Below, in pieces: positions 20,136 through 29,749 of a DNA stretch of 64,000 nucleotides (positions within the stretch are counted from its first letter, which is position 1; the number at the start of each line of letters is the position of its first letter). Both the position numbers and the translations under genes were made by a program. The DNA is taken from NCBI GenBank assembly GCA_002862125.1, contig PHSP01000003.1, forward strand, positions 1,054,001-1,118,000, given 5' to 3'. Source of the DNA: Methylobacter sp. KS41 (GTDB taxonomy: Bacteria > Pseudomonadota > Gammaproteobacteria > Methylococcales > Methylomonadaceae). Under the pieces are notes generated by a model. It was given only the letters and a program-made list of their open reading frames with translations. It was not told the origin of the DNA and did not search any database.

Positions 20136-20753
20136 TCATTGCTTTTCCGTGCCCTGGAGCAATGTCAGGGCATCTTCTATCTGCGGACGGCTTGCATCGA
20201 TGCCATGCCGCTGTTTGATTATCCGTTGCAGCAGTGTTACATCGGCATCTGCCAGCTGCATGTCCGCAATCATGCTCGATAGATCCTCGTTAACCGCCCA
20301 GGGATAGATAAGCCATCGCCATTCTCTGACCTCCTCGACATAAAAATCGGGAACATATCTGGAAACGGTTTTGAGGTGCAAGACCGCCGTGCGCAATTCG
20401 TTTACGGCCCCGCAGTGCCGGATATGCCCGATGCCAACCTCAAAAGTATCTCCGCTATCGCAAACGTCATCCAATAACAGGACATTCCGCCCATTAATAT
20501 CCGCATTCAACGGGTACTTGACAACGGCTTCTTGCTGTTTATAAGCGCCTTGATAATGCTCGATTTTGAAACAGTCCAGATCATGAATGCTGAGCATATC
20601 CGACAGAAGCCGCGCCGGCATATAACCGCCCCGTGCTATGGCGACGATGACATCGATCCGGAAATTTGCCTTACGAAGCTGTTGGGCCAGTTGGTGGCAT
20701 AAACTGTAAACTTCTTCCCAGGTAATAAAAGTACAAGGCAATTTACTGTGCAT
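20136..20753 (-). CDS. Purine-type phosphoribosyltransferase
   Basis: A 205-residue protein with the type I PRTase PRPP loop VLLLDDVCDSGDT (91-103) and the upstream VIVAIARGGYMPARLL segment typical of Gpt/hypoxanthine-xanthine PRTases. It would transfer the ribose phosphate of PRPP to a purine-like base. The exact base is not decided by the sequence. It lies 40 bases upstream of the HhH protein gene on the same strand, probably as one transcript. Confidence 0.85.
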   Translation of the reverse strand: MHSKLPCTFITWEEVYSLCHQLAQQLRKANFRIDVIVAIARGGYMPARLLSDMLSIHDLDCFKIEHYQGAYKQQEAVVKYPLNADINGRNVLLLDDVCDSGDTFEVGIGHIRHCGAVNELRTAVLHLKTVSRYVPDFYVEEVREWRWLIYPWAVNEDLSSMIADMQLADADVTLLQRIIKQRHGIDASRPQIEDALTLLQGTEKQ

Positions 20754-21167
20754 CTTAAAAACCTCAGGATTATGAGCAATGCTAAACGGAATTTACCCTT
20801 CCGGCGGCATCATTAACTCTGGTTTGCAATAAATACTCTTCCGCATCGGCGCGAAAGGGTATTATAGAGGGCATTTAAAGAGGTTAAGAAAATTAATGTA
20901 TCAGGATTTCAATACTGCCGCCTTAACCATGACAATCATTTTGTATCATAAATTTAAATTTTCTTTACCCGTAAAGTCCATTACACACGACAGGTAGATT
21001 AATTTAATATAGAACTATTGGAAATAAATTTTAAAGACCGCGTTTGTCATATCGGCTCTCTATTCCGGCAAATATTCAAAGAGAGCGCTACACGAATGAC
21101 AGAAAACGATACGGATAATTGATTTGGGCGGAGGCGATGCCCTATTGGTAATCGATATACATAGACT
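20754..21167. other. 414-base intergenic region upstream of the N-ATPase genes
   Basis: AT-rich. No ATPase beta (atpD) or epsilon (atpC) gene, which normally lead this type of operon, is found here, nor any recognisable fragment of them. It must contain the promoters of the two divergent transcripts, but none was clear enough to call. Confidence 0.6.
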
Positions 21168-21440
21168 ATGAATAATCAACAGCGCCTGAAAGACAAGATT
21201 GAACGCCAGCTTAAACGCATTCAAAAAGCGGAACATGATAGGCCGAATCTGTTATCACAAACGGTTTATATTGGCACCTTGGGTCTGGTCATGGTGTTGC
21301 CTATTATCGGCGGTGTTTACCTGGGGCGCTGGCTGGACGATATGGTTCAAGGTTACTCAACGCGGTGGACGCTGAGTTTATTGTTTACCGGACTGGTTAT
21401 CGGGATTTTTAATGTGTACTTTCTGATTAAAGAAAAATAG
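21168..21440 (+). CDS. atpQ: AtpI/AtpZ-like membrane protein, AtpQ of N-ATPase
   Basis: A 90-residue protein with two predicted membrane segments (LSQTVYIGTLGLVMVLPIIGGVYLGRWLDD and TLSLLFTGLVIGIFNVYFLI). The pattern is that of AtpI/AtpZ family proteins. In N-ATPase operons this position is called AtpQ. It may help assemble the c-ring or carry ions. It is the first gene of the operon here; family operons normally have atpD and atpC before it. Confidence 0.75.
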   Translation: MNNQQRLKDKIERQLKRIQKAEHDRPNLLSQTVYIGTLGLVMVLPIIGGVYLGRWLDDMVQGYSTRWTLSLLFTGLVIGIFNVYFLIKEK

Positions 21441-21569
21441 AGTAAAGGCCATCTAATTTTAGAGTCCTTGCCGCCAATCAATAAATGCCCATAAAGGTAA
21501 CCCGTCTTGCCGGCATGGCTTTACGTCCGGACATTCCGCCTGACGCCCTTAGGATTAATGCAAATCTGC

Positions 21570-21680
21570 TCCAGGCGGATATGCGCCGGCATCCAGACTG
21601 CAAGGATGCGATTAGCGCTTGCCATCCGTGGCATCAGGATTCCGGCATTGCGTGCCGGAAGGACGACGTAGCCGGTATCG
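21570..21680. repeat. Extragenic palindromic (REP-like) sequence in place of atpR
   Basis: TTCCGGCA-TTGCG-TGCCGGAA (21640-21660) is a perfect hairpin. A related CGCCGGCATCCAGACTGCAAGG lies just upstream. The style matches common extragenic palindromic repeats. It occupies the 306-base space between atpQ and atpB where N-ATPase operons usually carry atpR. Confidence 0.5.
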
Positions 21681-21746
21681 TATGCAATTGCTAGGCGGCG
21701 GGCTTTAGAGAGTTTTTTACTGATCAACAATTCGCGTGTATAAATC

Positions 21747-22412
21747 ATGGAGCATGAATTTTCATTTACTCTTGGTCCCGTGACGATAGGCATATCAATC
21801 ATCACCACTTGGGGAATTATGCTGGTTATCACGATGCTAGCCTGGTTATCAACCCGGCGGCTGGAGATGTTGCCGGGTTCATTGCAAACCCTGGTTGAAG
21901 GCATTGTTGCGGCCATTGACGAGGCTATAAGCGCTGTCGCTCCAGAACACGGGAGGCAAATTATGCCTTTTATCGCCTCGCTTTGGCTGTTTCTTATCAT
22001 CGCCAATCTGGTTGGTTTAATACCGGGTCTGCATTCGCCAACCCGTGATCTTTCAGTCACTTCGGCGCTGGCCGTTTTAGTATTTTTTTCGGTGCACTGG
22101 TTTGGCATAAAGTCGCTGGGGTTGAAAAATTATCTGCATCATTACCTGACGCCCAGCCCGGTTTTGCTGCCTTTTCATATAATCAGCGAATTTACCAGAA
22201 CCCTGGCGCTGGCGATCCGGTTATTTGGCAATATGATGAGTCTGGAAATGGCCGCCATGCTGATTTTGCTGGTGGCCGGTTTTCTCGCGCCCATCCCCAT
22301 TTTGATGCTGCATATCATTGAAGCGCTGGTTCAGGCCTATATATTCGGCATGCTGGCGCTTATCTATCTGGCGGGCGCCATGCAATCCCAACAACTTAAT
22401 ACACAGGAGTAA
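21747..22412 (+). CDS. atpB: N-ATPase F0 subunit a
   Basis: A 221-residue polytopic membrane protein, with five or more hydrophobic segments. It has the essential arginine in ALAIRLFGNMMSLEMAA (residues about 153-169), plus HIISEFTRTLALA and the C-terminal IEALVQAYIFGMLALIYL. It forms the ion half-channels next to the c-ring. The N-ATPase type is short, without the long loops of housekeeping subunit a. Only three bases separate its stop from atpE. Confidence 0.92.
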   Translation: MEHEFSFTLGPVTIGISIITTWGIMLVITMLAWLSTRRLEMLPGSLQTLVEGIVAAIDEAISAVAPEHGRQIMPFIASLWLFLIIANLVGLIPGLHSPTRDLSVTSALAVLVFFSVHWFGIKSLGLKNYLHHYLTPSPVLLPFHIISEFTRTLALAIRLFGNMMSLEMAAMLILLVAGFLAPIPILMLHIIEALVQAYIFGMLALIYLAGAMQSQQLNTQE

Positions 22413-22415
22413 TTT

Positions 22416-22682
22416 ATGTCCGACATATCCTTGATCGTTCTTGGTTCGAGCGTCGCCGCTATTTTCGGCATCGCCCTGGGGGTCATGTTACCCGCTCTGG
22501 CCATGGGCAAGGCCATCGGCAGCGCGCTTGACGCCTTGTCGCGGCAACCGGAATCGGAACGTTCGATCATGCGCACCCTGTTTATCGGCTTGGCCATGAT
22601 CGAATCACTGGCTATCTACTGTCTGGTTATAATTTTGATTGTGCTGTTCAGGAATCCCTTGCTTGAATATATCGTTAAATGA
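22416..22682 (+). CDS. atpE: N-ATPase F0 subunit c
   Basis: An 88-residue two-helix proteolipid with the polar loop ALSRQPESERSIM. The ion-binding glutamate lies in the second helix (GLAMIESLAIYCLV). In sodium-type c subunits the site uses Gln in helix 1 and Glu-Ser-Thr with a Tyr in helix 2. Here Glu, Ser and Tyr are kept, but the Gln position appears to be Met (LPALAMGKA) and the Thr is Leu. Sodium binding is therefore uncertain and proton use is possible. Confidence 0.9.
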   Translation: MSDISLIVLGSSVAAIFGIALGVMLPALAMGKAIGSALDALSRQPESERSIMRTLFIGLAMIESLAIYCLVIILIVLFRNPLLEYIVK

Positions 22683-22695
22683 GTTAGTAATATAA

Positions 22696-22799
22696 TTCAC
22701 CACGAAGACACGAAGACACGAAGATTTAGATAAGATACTTAATATCAATCTTCAGATGATTTCATATCTTTGCTTTTTTTCGTGTCTTCGTGGCGAATA
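22696..22799. repeat. Inverted-repeat element between atpE and atpF
   Basis: The left arm TTCACCACGAAGACACGAAG (22696-22715), with an extra CACGAAG unit after it, matches the reverse complement of the right arm around 22779-22798 (CGTGTCTTCGTGGCGAA). The roughly 100-base element is a MITE or REP-like palindrome. It has widened the atpE-atpF gap to 153 bases in an otherwise tight operon. Confidence 0.7.
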
Positions 22800-22835
22800 G
22801 TTTTTTATAGAAAACTTAAACCGGCAATAAAGTAT

Positions 22836-23585
22836 ATGGAATTCAATCTCTCCACCTTTATCCTTGAAATCATCAATTTCCTGATACTGATTTGGATTTT
22901 GCAGCGGCTTTTTTATAAACCTTTGCTGGAAGTTATCGCCAGACGCAAGCAATCTATTGATCAATCACTTGCCGATGCAAAAATGATGCAGCAAGAGGCT
23001 GAAGAGCTACGCAGTCATTATGAAAATCGCCAAAAGCTTTGGGAACAGGAAAAACAAGCCGCTCTTTCCGCGCTTCATCAGCAAATTGATGCCGAGAGAA
23101 GAGCGCAAATGGCTCAGCTCTATGTTGATCTTGAGCAGGAAAGGCAAAAAATTAACGTGACTATCCAGCGTCAGCAGCAGGAACTTCAGCAACAAGCCGA
23201 AAAAAAGGCCTTGCAAAACGGCGCCCGCTTTGCCGGGCTGCTGCTGAAACAATCAGCCAGTCCGGAGCTTGAGGCGCAATTATTCGTCATGCTGCTCGAT
23301 CATCTCAAGACTTTGCCGGAAGCCTGCACTTTATGCCTGCAAATGCTGGGAGGCAAAAAATCGGTGCCCATCAAAATCACCAGCGCCTATCCATTAACAG
23401 CCGGGCAGCGGCGACAGCTGGAACAAAAGCTGGGCGCGTTAATCAACAGCCCGATTAATTTTCAATATCATCAGGATGCAGAGCTGATTGCCGGTGTGCG
23501 CATGGACATCGGCGCATGGGTGTTGAACGCTAATCTGCAACATGAGTTGGTTGGCTTTACCGAGATTGCCAATGGCTCTGAATAA
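22836..23585 (+). CDS. atpF: N-ATPase F0 subunit b
   Basis: The ATG at 22836 ([20 protein letters not shown]) is preferred to a frame start at 22770, because the earlier codons fall inside an inverted repeat. The 249-residue protein has one N-terminal membrane helix. A long Gln/Glu/Arg-rich coiled coil follows (about residues 35-125). The C-terminal domain resembles delta ([19 protein letters not shown]-type region), as in the fused b-delta stalk of N-ATPases. It overlaps atpA by 14 bases. Confidence 0.88.
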   Translation: MEFNLSTFILEIINFLILIWILQRLFYKPLLEVIARRKQSIDQSLADAKMMQQEAEELRSHYENRQKLWEQEKQAALSALHQQIDAERRAQMAQLYVDLEQERQKINVTIQRQQQELQQQAEKKALQNGARFAGLLLKQSASPELEAQLFVMLLDHLKTLPEACTLCLQMLGGKKSVPIKITSAYPLTAGQRRQLEQKLGALINSPINFQYHQDAELIAGVRMDIGAWVLNANLQHELVGFTEIANGSE

Positions 23586-25068
23586 GCCGCAAAATCCGGC
23601 CAGTTTATTGGACAGGCAGGCAGACTGGCTTGCTGATTACCAGCCTGGCCTGCGTGTTATCGAACAGGGCACGGTGGTTGCCATCGGTGACGGCATCAGC
23701 TGGATTAAAGGCTTGCCCTCGGCAGCCATCGAAGACATTCTGATTTTTGCCGATGGCAGCCGGGGCATGGTATTCGACCTCAACCGCGACAGAATCGGCG
23801 CAATCTTATTATATGAAACCGAGGCGCTGACTGCAGGTACGACTGTTTTTCTTTCCCGGCATTCGCTCAGCATACCAGTCGGCGACGAGTTTTTAGGCAG
23901 GGTTATCGATCCATTGGGAACGCCGTTGGATGGTCTGCCGCCGCCCAGCCATTCAGGGCGGGAAAATCTGGAAAAAGTATCGCCCGCCATTATCGCGCGG
24001 GATTTTGTCCATAAACCGCTATACACCGGCATTAAAATTATTGACACCCTGATTCCCATAGGAAAAGGCCAGCGGCAATTGATAGTAGGCGATGAAGGTT
24101 TGGGCAGGAGCTCAATCGCTATCGACGCCGTCGTTAATCAGAAAGATCAGGAAGTTTTATGCATTTATGTGTTGATTGGTCAGAAACGTTCGGCCGTGGT
24201 CAGCACCCTGGAAACCCTCCGGAATCAAGGTGCGCTGGACTATACGGTATGCGTAGTCGCCGAAGCCAGCGCCTTGCCCGGTTTACAGTATGTCGCCCCG
24301 TTCGCGGGTTGCGCACTGGCCGAATACTGGATGGCGCAGGGCAGGGATACGCTGATTATTTACGATGATCTGTCCACCCATGCCAGAACCTACCGGGAAC
24401 TGTCCTTGTTGCTGCGCAGACCGCCCGGACGGGAAGCCTATCCCGGCGATATTTTCTTTGTCCACTCCCGTTTGCTGGAGCGGTCAACCAGCTTGAATGC
24501 GGAAAACGGCGGCGGCAGCATGACCGCGTTGCCCATAGTCGAAACCAAGCAGGGTGAAATTGCCGCCTACATTCCCACCAATCTTATTTCAATTACCGAT
24601 GGGCAAATCTATCTGGATAATGATCTGTTCGTATCAGGATTCCGTCCCGCTATCGACATTACCAAGTCGGTTTCGCGGATAGGCGGCAAAGCCCAGCATA
24701 ACAGTATCAGCAATCAAGCCGGACAAATGAAACTGGATTATTTGCAGTTTCTGGAACTTGAGACTTTTACCCGTTTTGGCCAGCGCCTGGAAGCATCCAT
24801 GGAGGCGCGGATAAAGCGGGGACGCCTGTTGAGGGAAATACTGAAACAGGATCGATTAGCCCCGCTCAGTAGTCTTTTTCAACTGGCCTGGCTGAGCGCT
24901 TTTAATGAAGGCTTGTTGAATAAGGCGGAACCCAAGGATATTGCGGGCTATCTTGATCTTATTCACCTGGGCGTTAAAACCACGAACTTGACGCTGGACA
25001 GCAGCCATGAACAATGGCTGCACGCGATCGGCGATTGGCTTAACATAGCTTCCAAAGAACCGGCATGA
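23572..25068 (+). CDS. atpA: N-ATPase F1 subunit alpha (Walker A lysine replaced)
   Basis: A start at 23572 ([10 protein letters not shown]), overlapping the end of atpF, gives 498 residues, close to the usual alpha length. It contains [72 protein letters not shown] and the arginine-finger region VSRIGG. The Walker A sequence is GDEGLGRSS where alpha normally has GDRQTGKT, so the lysine is Arg. Alpha sites are non-catalytic, so function is not excluded. There is no catalytic beta gene in the operon. Confidence 0.92.
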   Translation: MALNKPQNPASLLDRQADWLADYQPGLRVIEQGTVVAIGDGISWIKGLPSAAIEDILIFADGSRGMVFDLNRDRIGAILLYETEALTAGTTVFLSRHSLSIPVGDEFLGRVIDPLGTPLDGLPPPSHSGRENLEKVSPAIIARDFVHKPLYTGIKIIDTLIPIGKGQRQLIVGDEGLGRSSIAIDAVVNQKDQEVLCIYVLIGQKRSAVVSTLETLRNQGALDYTVCVVAEASALPGLQYVAPFAGCALAEYWMAQGRDTLIIYDDLSTHARTYRELSLLLRRPPGREAYPGDIFFVHSRLLERSTSLNAENGGGSMTALPIVETKQGEIAAYIPTNLISITDGQIYLDNDLFVSGFRPAIDITKSVSRIGGKAQHNSISNQAGQMKLDYLQFLELETFTRFGQRLEASMEARIKRGRLLREILKQDRLAPLSSLFQLAWLSAFNEGLLNKAEPKDIAGYLDLIHLGVKTTNLTLDSSHEQWLHAIGDWLNIASKEPA

Positions 25069-25913
25069 GCCAAAGCCGCGAGCTGCAATTGCATATCGCT
25101 CAAATGGAGGAGATACGCAGCATTTTAAATTCGATGAAAAACCTGGCGTTGATCGAGATTCATAAACTGGCGCGTTTTCAAACCATGCAGGGCCAGGCCG
25201 TGGCTAATATTGAAAAGGCGGCGCTGGATTTCCTGGATTTTTATTCCCTGCCCATAGCTGATGAGAAGGTCACGCCTATTTGTATTTTGCTGGGCGCCGA
25301 GCGTGGGTTTTGCGGCGATTTTAACGAAAGCCTGATTAATGCGATCCTGCCGGAAACTTGTTCCGGCATTATTGCCATCGGAAGCAGGCTTTGCAGCAGG
25401 CTGGCGGATCATCCTCTTGACCTGGTCGCCACGATTGAAGGCGCGAGCGCCGCGGAAGAAGTGCCTGTTATCCTCAACCGGCTGATTGACGCCATCAGTT
25501 CATTGCCGGATTCCAGAGGCGGTTTTAACAAGGCGGACAATGCCGCGCCCGCACTGCAATTGACAGTTGCATATCACGACAATGTAGCCGGTCAAATCAC
25601 CCGCCGGCAGATACTTCCGCCTTTCCCCCGGCAACCGCAAAGGACGCAGGTATATGGAAATCCGCCGGTGCTCAATCTGGAGCCAGACGAATTTTTTTCT
25701 GACTTGACGGATCAGTACCTGTTTGCCGCGCTGCATGAAATCTTTTATATTTCATTAATGGCCGAAAATCAGCGGCGTTTGCAGCATCTGGAAGGCGCAG
25801 TAAAACATCTGGATGATGAAACCGGAAATCTGCGCCGTAAATCCCAGATCTACCGCCAGGAAGAAATTACCGAGGAAATTGAAGTTATTTTGTTAAACTC
25901 GGAAATCAATTAA
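25065..25913 (+). CDS. atpG: N-ATPase F1 subunit gamma
   Basis: A 282-residue protein starting [29 protein letters not shown]. Its N-terminal helix and C-terminal helix ([29 protein letters not shown]) form the central rotor shaft. It contains [15 protein letters not shown], the family's GSDxGLCG-like stretch. It overlaps atpA by four bases (ATGA). N-ATPases pump ions at the expense of ATP; without beta and epsilon genes here the complex cannot be built from this locus alone. Confidence 0.88.
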   Translation: MSQSRELQLHIAQMEEIRSILNSMKNLALIEIHKLARFQTMQGQAVANIEKAALDFLDFYSLPIADEKVTPICILLGAERGFCGDFNESLINAILPETCSGIIAIGSRLCSRLADHPLDLVATIEGASAAEEVPVILNRLIDAISSLPDSRGGFNKADNAAPALQLTVAYHDNVAGQITRRQILPPFPRQPQRTQVYGNPPVLNLEPDEFFSDLTDQYLFAALHEIFYISLMAENQRRLQHLEGAVKHLDDETGNLRRKSQIYRQEEITEEIEVILLNSEIN

Positions 25914-25941
25914 CAATAAATCCGGAAGCGTTAATCAGGCA

Positions 25942-27315
25942 ATGAGTAAAAAAATCAAAACGGCTTTTGTGTGCGATCAATGCGGAGCGGATTATCCGCG
26001 TTGGGGAGGGCAATGCACCAGTTGCGGCGAATGGAATACGATCAAGGAAGTCAGGCTGGGTTCAGCATCCGCTGAGCGTAGCAGCCGCGCGGGTTATGCC
26101 GGGAGCCGGTCCGAGATTAAGTTATTATCCGATGTCAGCCTGTCTCAGGCTGAACGCATTTCGACCGGGATTTCAGAATTCGACCGCGTGTTAGGCGGCG
26201 GCATTGTCAGAGGCAGCGTGGTGTTGATTGGCGGAGCGCCGGGGGCAGGGAAGAGCACGCTCTTGTTGCAGGCGATTGCCAATATCGCCGACAGGTCCGT
26301 CAGCGTGCTGTATGTATCAGGCGAGGAGTCGCTGCAGCAGATTGCCGAACGGGCGCACCGCTTGAAACTGCCGGCGGATAAAATCATGATGCTGATGGAA
26401 ACTTCGGTACAGCGGATTTGCGATGTATTGGATGAAATCAAGCCGCAAATTCTGGTGATAGACTCGATTCAGGTGGTGCATACGCAAGAGGCCGATTCAG
26501 CGCCCGGATCGGTTTCTCAAGTCAGGGAGTCGGCCAGTTACCTGACCCAATATGCGAAAAAGCATCAGGTTTCCATTTTTATGGTCGGGCATGTGACCAA
26601 GGATCAGTCGCTGGCAGGGCCCATGACCCTGAGCCATATTGTCGACACCCAGGTGATGCTGGGTTCGACGGATGACGCCCGGTTCCGGGTGTTAAGGGCG
26701 GATAAAAACCGCTTCGGCAGTGTCGGCGAACTGGGTTTTTTTGCCATGGACAGTTCCGGGCTTAAAGAAGTCAGGAACCCATCCGCCATGTTTCTAAACC
26801 GGGCCGAAAAGCCGTCATCCGGCAGTGTCGTCACCGTATTGTGGGAAGGAACGCGGCCATTGTTGGTGGAAATTCAGGCCTTGGTGACGGAATGCCAGTA
26901 TGGCAATCCAAGACGGCTGGCTGTGGGTTTCGATCAGAACCGGCTGTCCATGCTGCTGGCGGTGCTCTACCGGCATGGCGGCATTTTTACCGCACAGGAT
27001 GAAATTTATGCCAACGTCGTGGGCGGCATTAAAGTGACGGAAACCAGTTCCGATTTGGCGATTGTGGTCGGGATTGTTTCCAGTTTGAGGGATAAGCTGA
27101 TTCCGCATGATGCGTTCTTTTTTGGAGAGATTGGGTTGAGCGGGGAAATCAGGCCGGTTGCCAATGGTCATGCGCGCCTTAATGATGCGGCGAAACATGG
27201 CTTTAAAAAAGCGGTGATTCCCAAAGCCAACGCCCCGAAAACGCCGGTTAAAGGTCTGGAAATACACGCAGTGACTATGCTTTCCGAGGCGCTTGATATA
27301 CTTGCCGATATGTAG
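25942..27315 (+). CDS. radA: DNA repair protein RadA
   Basis: A 457-residue protein with all four RadA regions. These are an N-terminal CxxC...CxxC zinc finger (CDQCGADYPRWGGQCTSC), the Walker A GGAPGAGKST (about 93-102), the KNRFG motif (RADKNRFGSVGELG) and a Lon-like C-terminal domain ending LSEALDIL. RadA is a RecA-related helicase that drives branch migration in recombination. It follows atpG after 29 bases and could be read through from the ATPase operon. Confidence 0.97.
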   Translation: MSKKIKTAFVCDQCGADYPRWGGQCTSCGEWNTIKEVRLGSASAERSSRAGYAGSRSEIKLLSDVSLSQAERISTGISEFDRVLGGGIVRGSVVLIGGAPGAGKSTLLLQAIANIADRSVSVLYVSGEESLQQIAERAHRLKLPADKIMMLMETSVQRICDVLDEIKPQILVIDSIQVVHTQEADSAPGSVSQVRESASYLTQYAKKHQVSIFMVGHVTKDQSLAGPMTLSHIVDTQVMLGSTDDARFRVLRADKNRFGSVGELGFFAMDSSGLKEVRNPSAMFLNRAEKPSSGSVVTVLWEGTRPLLVEIQALVTECQYGNPRRLAVGFDQNRLSMLLAVLYRHGGIFTAQDEIYANVVGGIKVTETSSDLAIVVGIVSSLRDKLIPHDAFFFGEIGLSGEIRPVANGHARLNDAAKHGFKKAVIPKANAPKTPVKGLEIHAVTMLSEALDILADM

Positions 27316-27572
27316 GCGCCGCTATTGGTTTTCATACAGCCCGCCGGATTTTGCAGGTCGTGCATTTTGAGTTAGATGAAGCTAATATCCGGATTAGAGC
27401 TGCATGCACGCCGGGCAACGGCTTAAGCGTTTCCGGGCATTACAGCGGCCGGAATCGAGACGCCGGCGGTTACCTGAAAATTTTTCGTGGAAATGTCCGG
27501 CGCGAAAAGATACGCACGATCCGGCTACGTTTTCGCGCAGTCCTGCTTGAGTGTAAAGTTAGATGTAATGTG

Positions 27573-27812
27573 CTACGCCTTCGTGACTTTACCATCTTGA
27601 TTGAAATGAAAGACCTCTGCGGATGGGCCGCGGACACTCATGTAATAAAGACTAATGCTGTTTACGCCGGCAAGCGTGGTGACCAGCTCGAAATGAAGAT
27701 CCGGAATAACCAGTTGAAGGGCTTTCGCCCAATAGGAACCGGCTGCATCCTTGCCTTTTAATGTTCCTGACGGTTCGCCGGCCACCTTGTCGATCATGAT
27801 TACCTCTAACAT
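27573..27812 (-). pseudogene. NTF2/SnoaL-like domain protein, truncated
   Basis: A 79-residue frame reads as the second half of an NTF2-like fold protein: KVAGEPSGTLKGKDAAGSYW, then LQLVIPDLHFELVTTLAGV and GPSAEVFHFNQDGKVTKA. Complete family members are about 130 residues, with an N-terminal helix pair that is missing here. The frame also stops just before the usual final strand (a TAG where an Ala/Phe codon then His would be expected). Probably a degraded gene. The stretch from 27316 to 27572 holds nothing recognised. Confidence 0.6.
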
Positions 27813-28030
27813 GGAGTTGACCGGGCGCGGCGCGGAAAGCTGAAAAAAATCGTATTATAACCGCGCTCCGGTTGAGCGCAATGTCAGGCTGGATGCGTAA
27901 TTGCAGGACCGGTGTTTTTAAATCATAGGCTGTAGGGTTAAACGCGCAGCAGGAAAGTCATTCCGTTTCAATTGCTCCATGGGCGCGCCGTAATATTGCT
28001 AAGGCCCTATAATCCGAATGTCATGACATT

Positions 28031-28927
28031 CTATTGCCGTTTTTTAGCGATTACTGACTCTGTTAGAATATCCGCCAGCCGCCTTACCCCTGGCCCGGCA
28101 AAGTCGGGATTTGCCAGAATGAGATAGAGAGGCACTTCGCGCGCATTGCCTTCACTCAATGGCAAGGGCTTTAGTATCCCGGTTCGCAGCTCTTCACTGA
28201 TATATTCTTCGGGCAGCCAGGCAAAGCCATATCCCCTGCAGACAGCCTGAATCGATGTAGCAACCTGACTCACTGTCCAGCGTTGATCAACCTCGACGGA
28301 TACCTCGCGATGGTTGCGCTTGGCTCCTGAATCCCGGATTACAACATGGCGATATGCCCGCAAGTCTCGATAACTCAACTCCCGGCCTTGGTGATGGAGG
28401 GGGTGTCCGGCATGAGCTACGGCCTGCAAACGTATTCGCATCAGGACATTACCCAAAAATCCTGGCGGTAGTTGGGGCGAAATTGCCAAATCCACATTCC
28501 CGCTGAGCAGGGCGTCTGAGGTTCCGCCCAGTACCGACTCAATCAATTCGACTCGTGTACTGGGACTTTCCTGTCCAAAGTCGTGAAGACAGGTTAATAG
28601 CCGGTCAGTGGGGAACAGGATTTCAGCGGCGATAGTGATAACGGCTTCCCAGCCGGCTGAAAGCTTATGCGCGGCACGCTCTAAATCATTCGCTTCGTCC
28701 ACCAGCGCAAGCGCGCGCCGGTAAAGCATCTGTCCGGTCGGGGTGAGGATGGCCCTGCGCCCTTGTATTTCAAAGGCTTTGATCCCCAGCAAGGATTCGA
28801 TTTTTTGCACGGCATAGCTGACAGCAGATTGGCTTTTACACAGCTTTTCCGCTGCTTGGGCGTAACCGCCAGCGTCCACGACTTCGATCAAAGAACGCCA
28901 TTGTTCAAGAGTGATATGAGGGCTCAT
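28031..28927 (-). CDS. LysR family transcriptional regulator
   Basis: A 298-residue protein. An N-terminal winged helix-turn-helix occupies residues 1-62 (GGYAQAAEKLCKSQSAVSYAVQKIE), and a periplasmic-binding-like effector domain follows. It is divergent from the azoR-like gene across 108 bases, the usual arrangement in which the regulator controls its neighbour. The effector is unknown; quinones or electrophiles would fit an azoreductase target. Confidence 0.93.
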   Translation of the reverse strand: MSPHITLEQWRSLIEVVDAGGYAQAAEKLCKSQSAVSYAVQKIESLLGIKAFEIQGRRAILTPTGQMLYRRALALVDEANDLERAAHKLSAGWEAVITIAAEILFPTDRLLTCLHDFGQESPSTRVELIESVLGGTSDALLSGNVDLAISPQLPPGFLGNVLMRIRLQAVAHAGHPLHHQGRELSYRDLRAYRHVVIRDSGAKRNHREVSVEVDQRWTVSQVATSIQAVCRGYGFAWLPEEYISEELRTGILKPLPLSEGNAREVPLYLILANPDFAGPGVRRLADILTESVIAKKRQ

Positions 28928-29035
28928 GAAAACCTATCTAATGAATTGATGAAAATTAACTAATTATTATGCTTTTTTATCTGATGAATAAGAAGTTAAA
29001 TAGCACCACATTCACTGACTTTAGGAAATAAAACC

Positions 29036-29638
29036 ATGACTACTCTACTGCAACTTAATTCAAGCATCTTCTCATCGGGTGGGCAGTCCAGCCAGCTCGC
29101 CGGCGAGTTTGTATCTACCTGGCGTGCCAATAACCCGGAAGCGCAGATCAATGTTCGTGATCTGGCAAATGACCCTTTGCCTCATCTGGATGCCAAACGG
29201 GTTTCGGCTTTTTTCACGCAGGCCGACGACAGGACACCTGAACAGCAGATCTATGTTAATGAATCGGATGCGCTGATCAACGAGATTAAGCAGGCGGAAA
29301 TCATCGTCATCGGTTTGCCCATGTACAACTTTGGCATTCCCTCGACGCTGAAAGCCTATTTTGATCAGATAGCCCGCGCCGGCGTGACTTTTCGATACAC
29401 CGGGAACGGACCTGAAGGCCTGCTGTCAGGTAAAAAAGTCTACATTTTTGCGGCCAGAGGCGGTATGTATGCAGGAACTGCTCTGGATAGCCAAACCGCT
29501 TATGTGCGTGATTTTCTCAATTTTCTCGGTATCAGAGATGTCGAGTTTGTTTATGCCGAAGGGCTTAATATGGGCGATGATGTTAAGGATAAAGCGCTGG
29601 CAGGAGCCAAGGAAAGGCTTTTAAAGCTGGCTGCTTGA
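29036..29638 (+). CDS. azoR: FMN-dependent NADH-azoreductase / quinone reductase
   Basis: A 200-residue flavodoxin-fold protein. The N-terminal LQLNSSIFSSGGQSSQLA binds the FMN phosphate, and GLPMYNFGIPSTLKAYFDQIARAGVTFRY with AARGGMYAG line the flavin. AzoR reduces quinones and azo compounds by two electrons using NADH and protects against thiol stress. The ATG is preceded by AGGAAA. It probably answers to the divergent LysR regulator and is followed by a YceI gene about 110 bases on. Confidence 0.93.
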   Translation: MTTLLQLNSSIFSSGGQSSQLAGEFVSTWRANNPEAQINVRDLANDPLPHLDAKRVSAFFTQADDRTPEQQIYVNESDALINEIKQAEIIVIGLPMYNFGIPSTLKAYFDQIARAGVTFRYTGNGPEGLLSGKKVYIFAARGGMYAGTALDSQTAYVRDFLNFLGIRDVEFVYAEGLNMGDDVKDKALAGAKERLLKLAA

Positions 29639-29749
29639 ATAACAAACCGTGCCTGCGCTATCCTTGCCGCTCTGGAAGCTGCAAAATTCTTCCGGCTGAT
29701 GCCGGAACCAGATTTTATTTTTAAACCAACCTAAACCAGGAGCTTTACC

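Noticed and set aside
21485-21694. Plus-strand 69-residue frame between atpQ and atpB as a candidate AtpR
   Set aside because: It has no membrane segments and falls on REP-like palindromes; AtpR is a membrane protein.
27351-27761. Plus-strand open frame of 136 codons
   Set aside because: It lies opposite the NTF2-like fragment and shows no protein-like motif or start signal.
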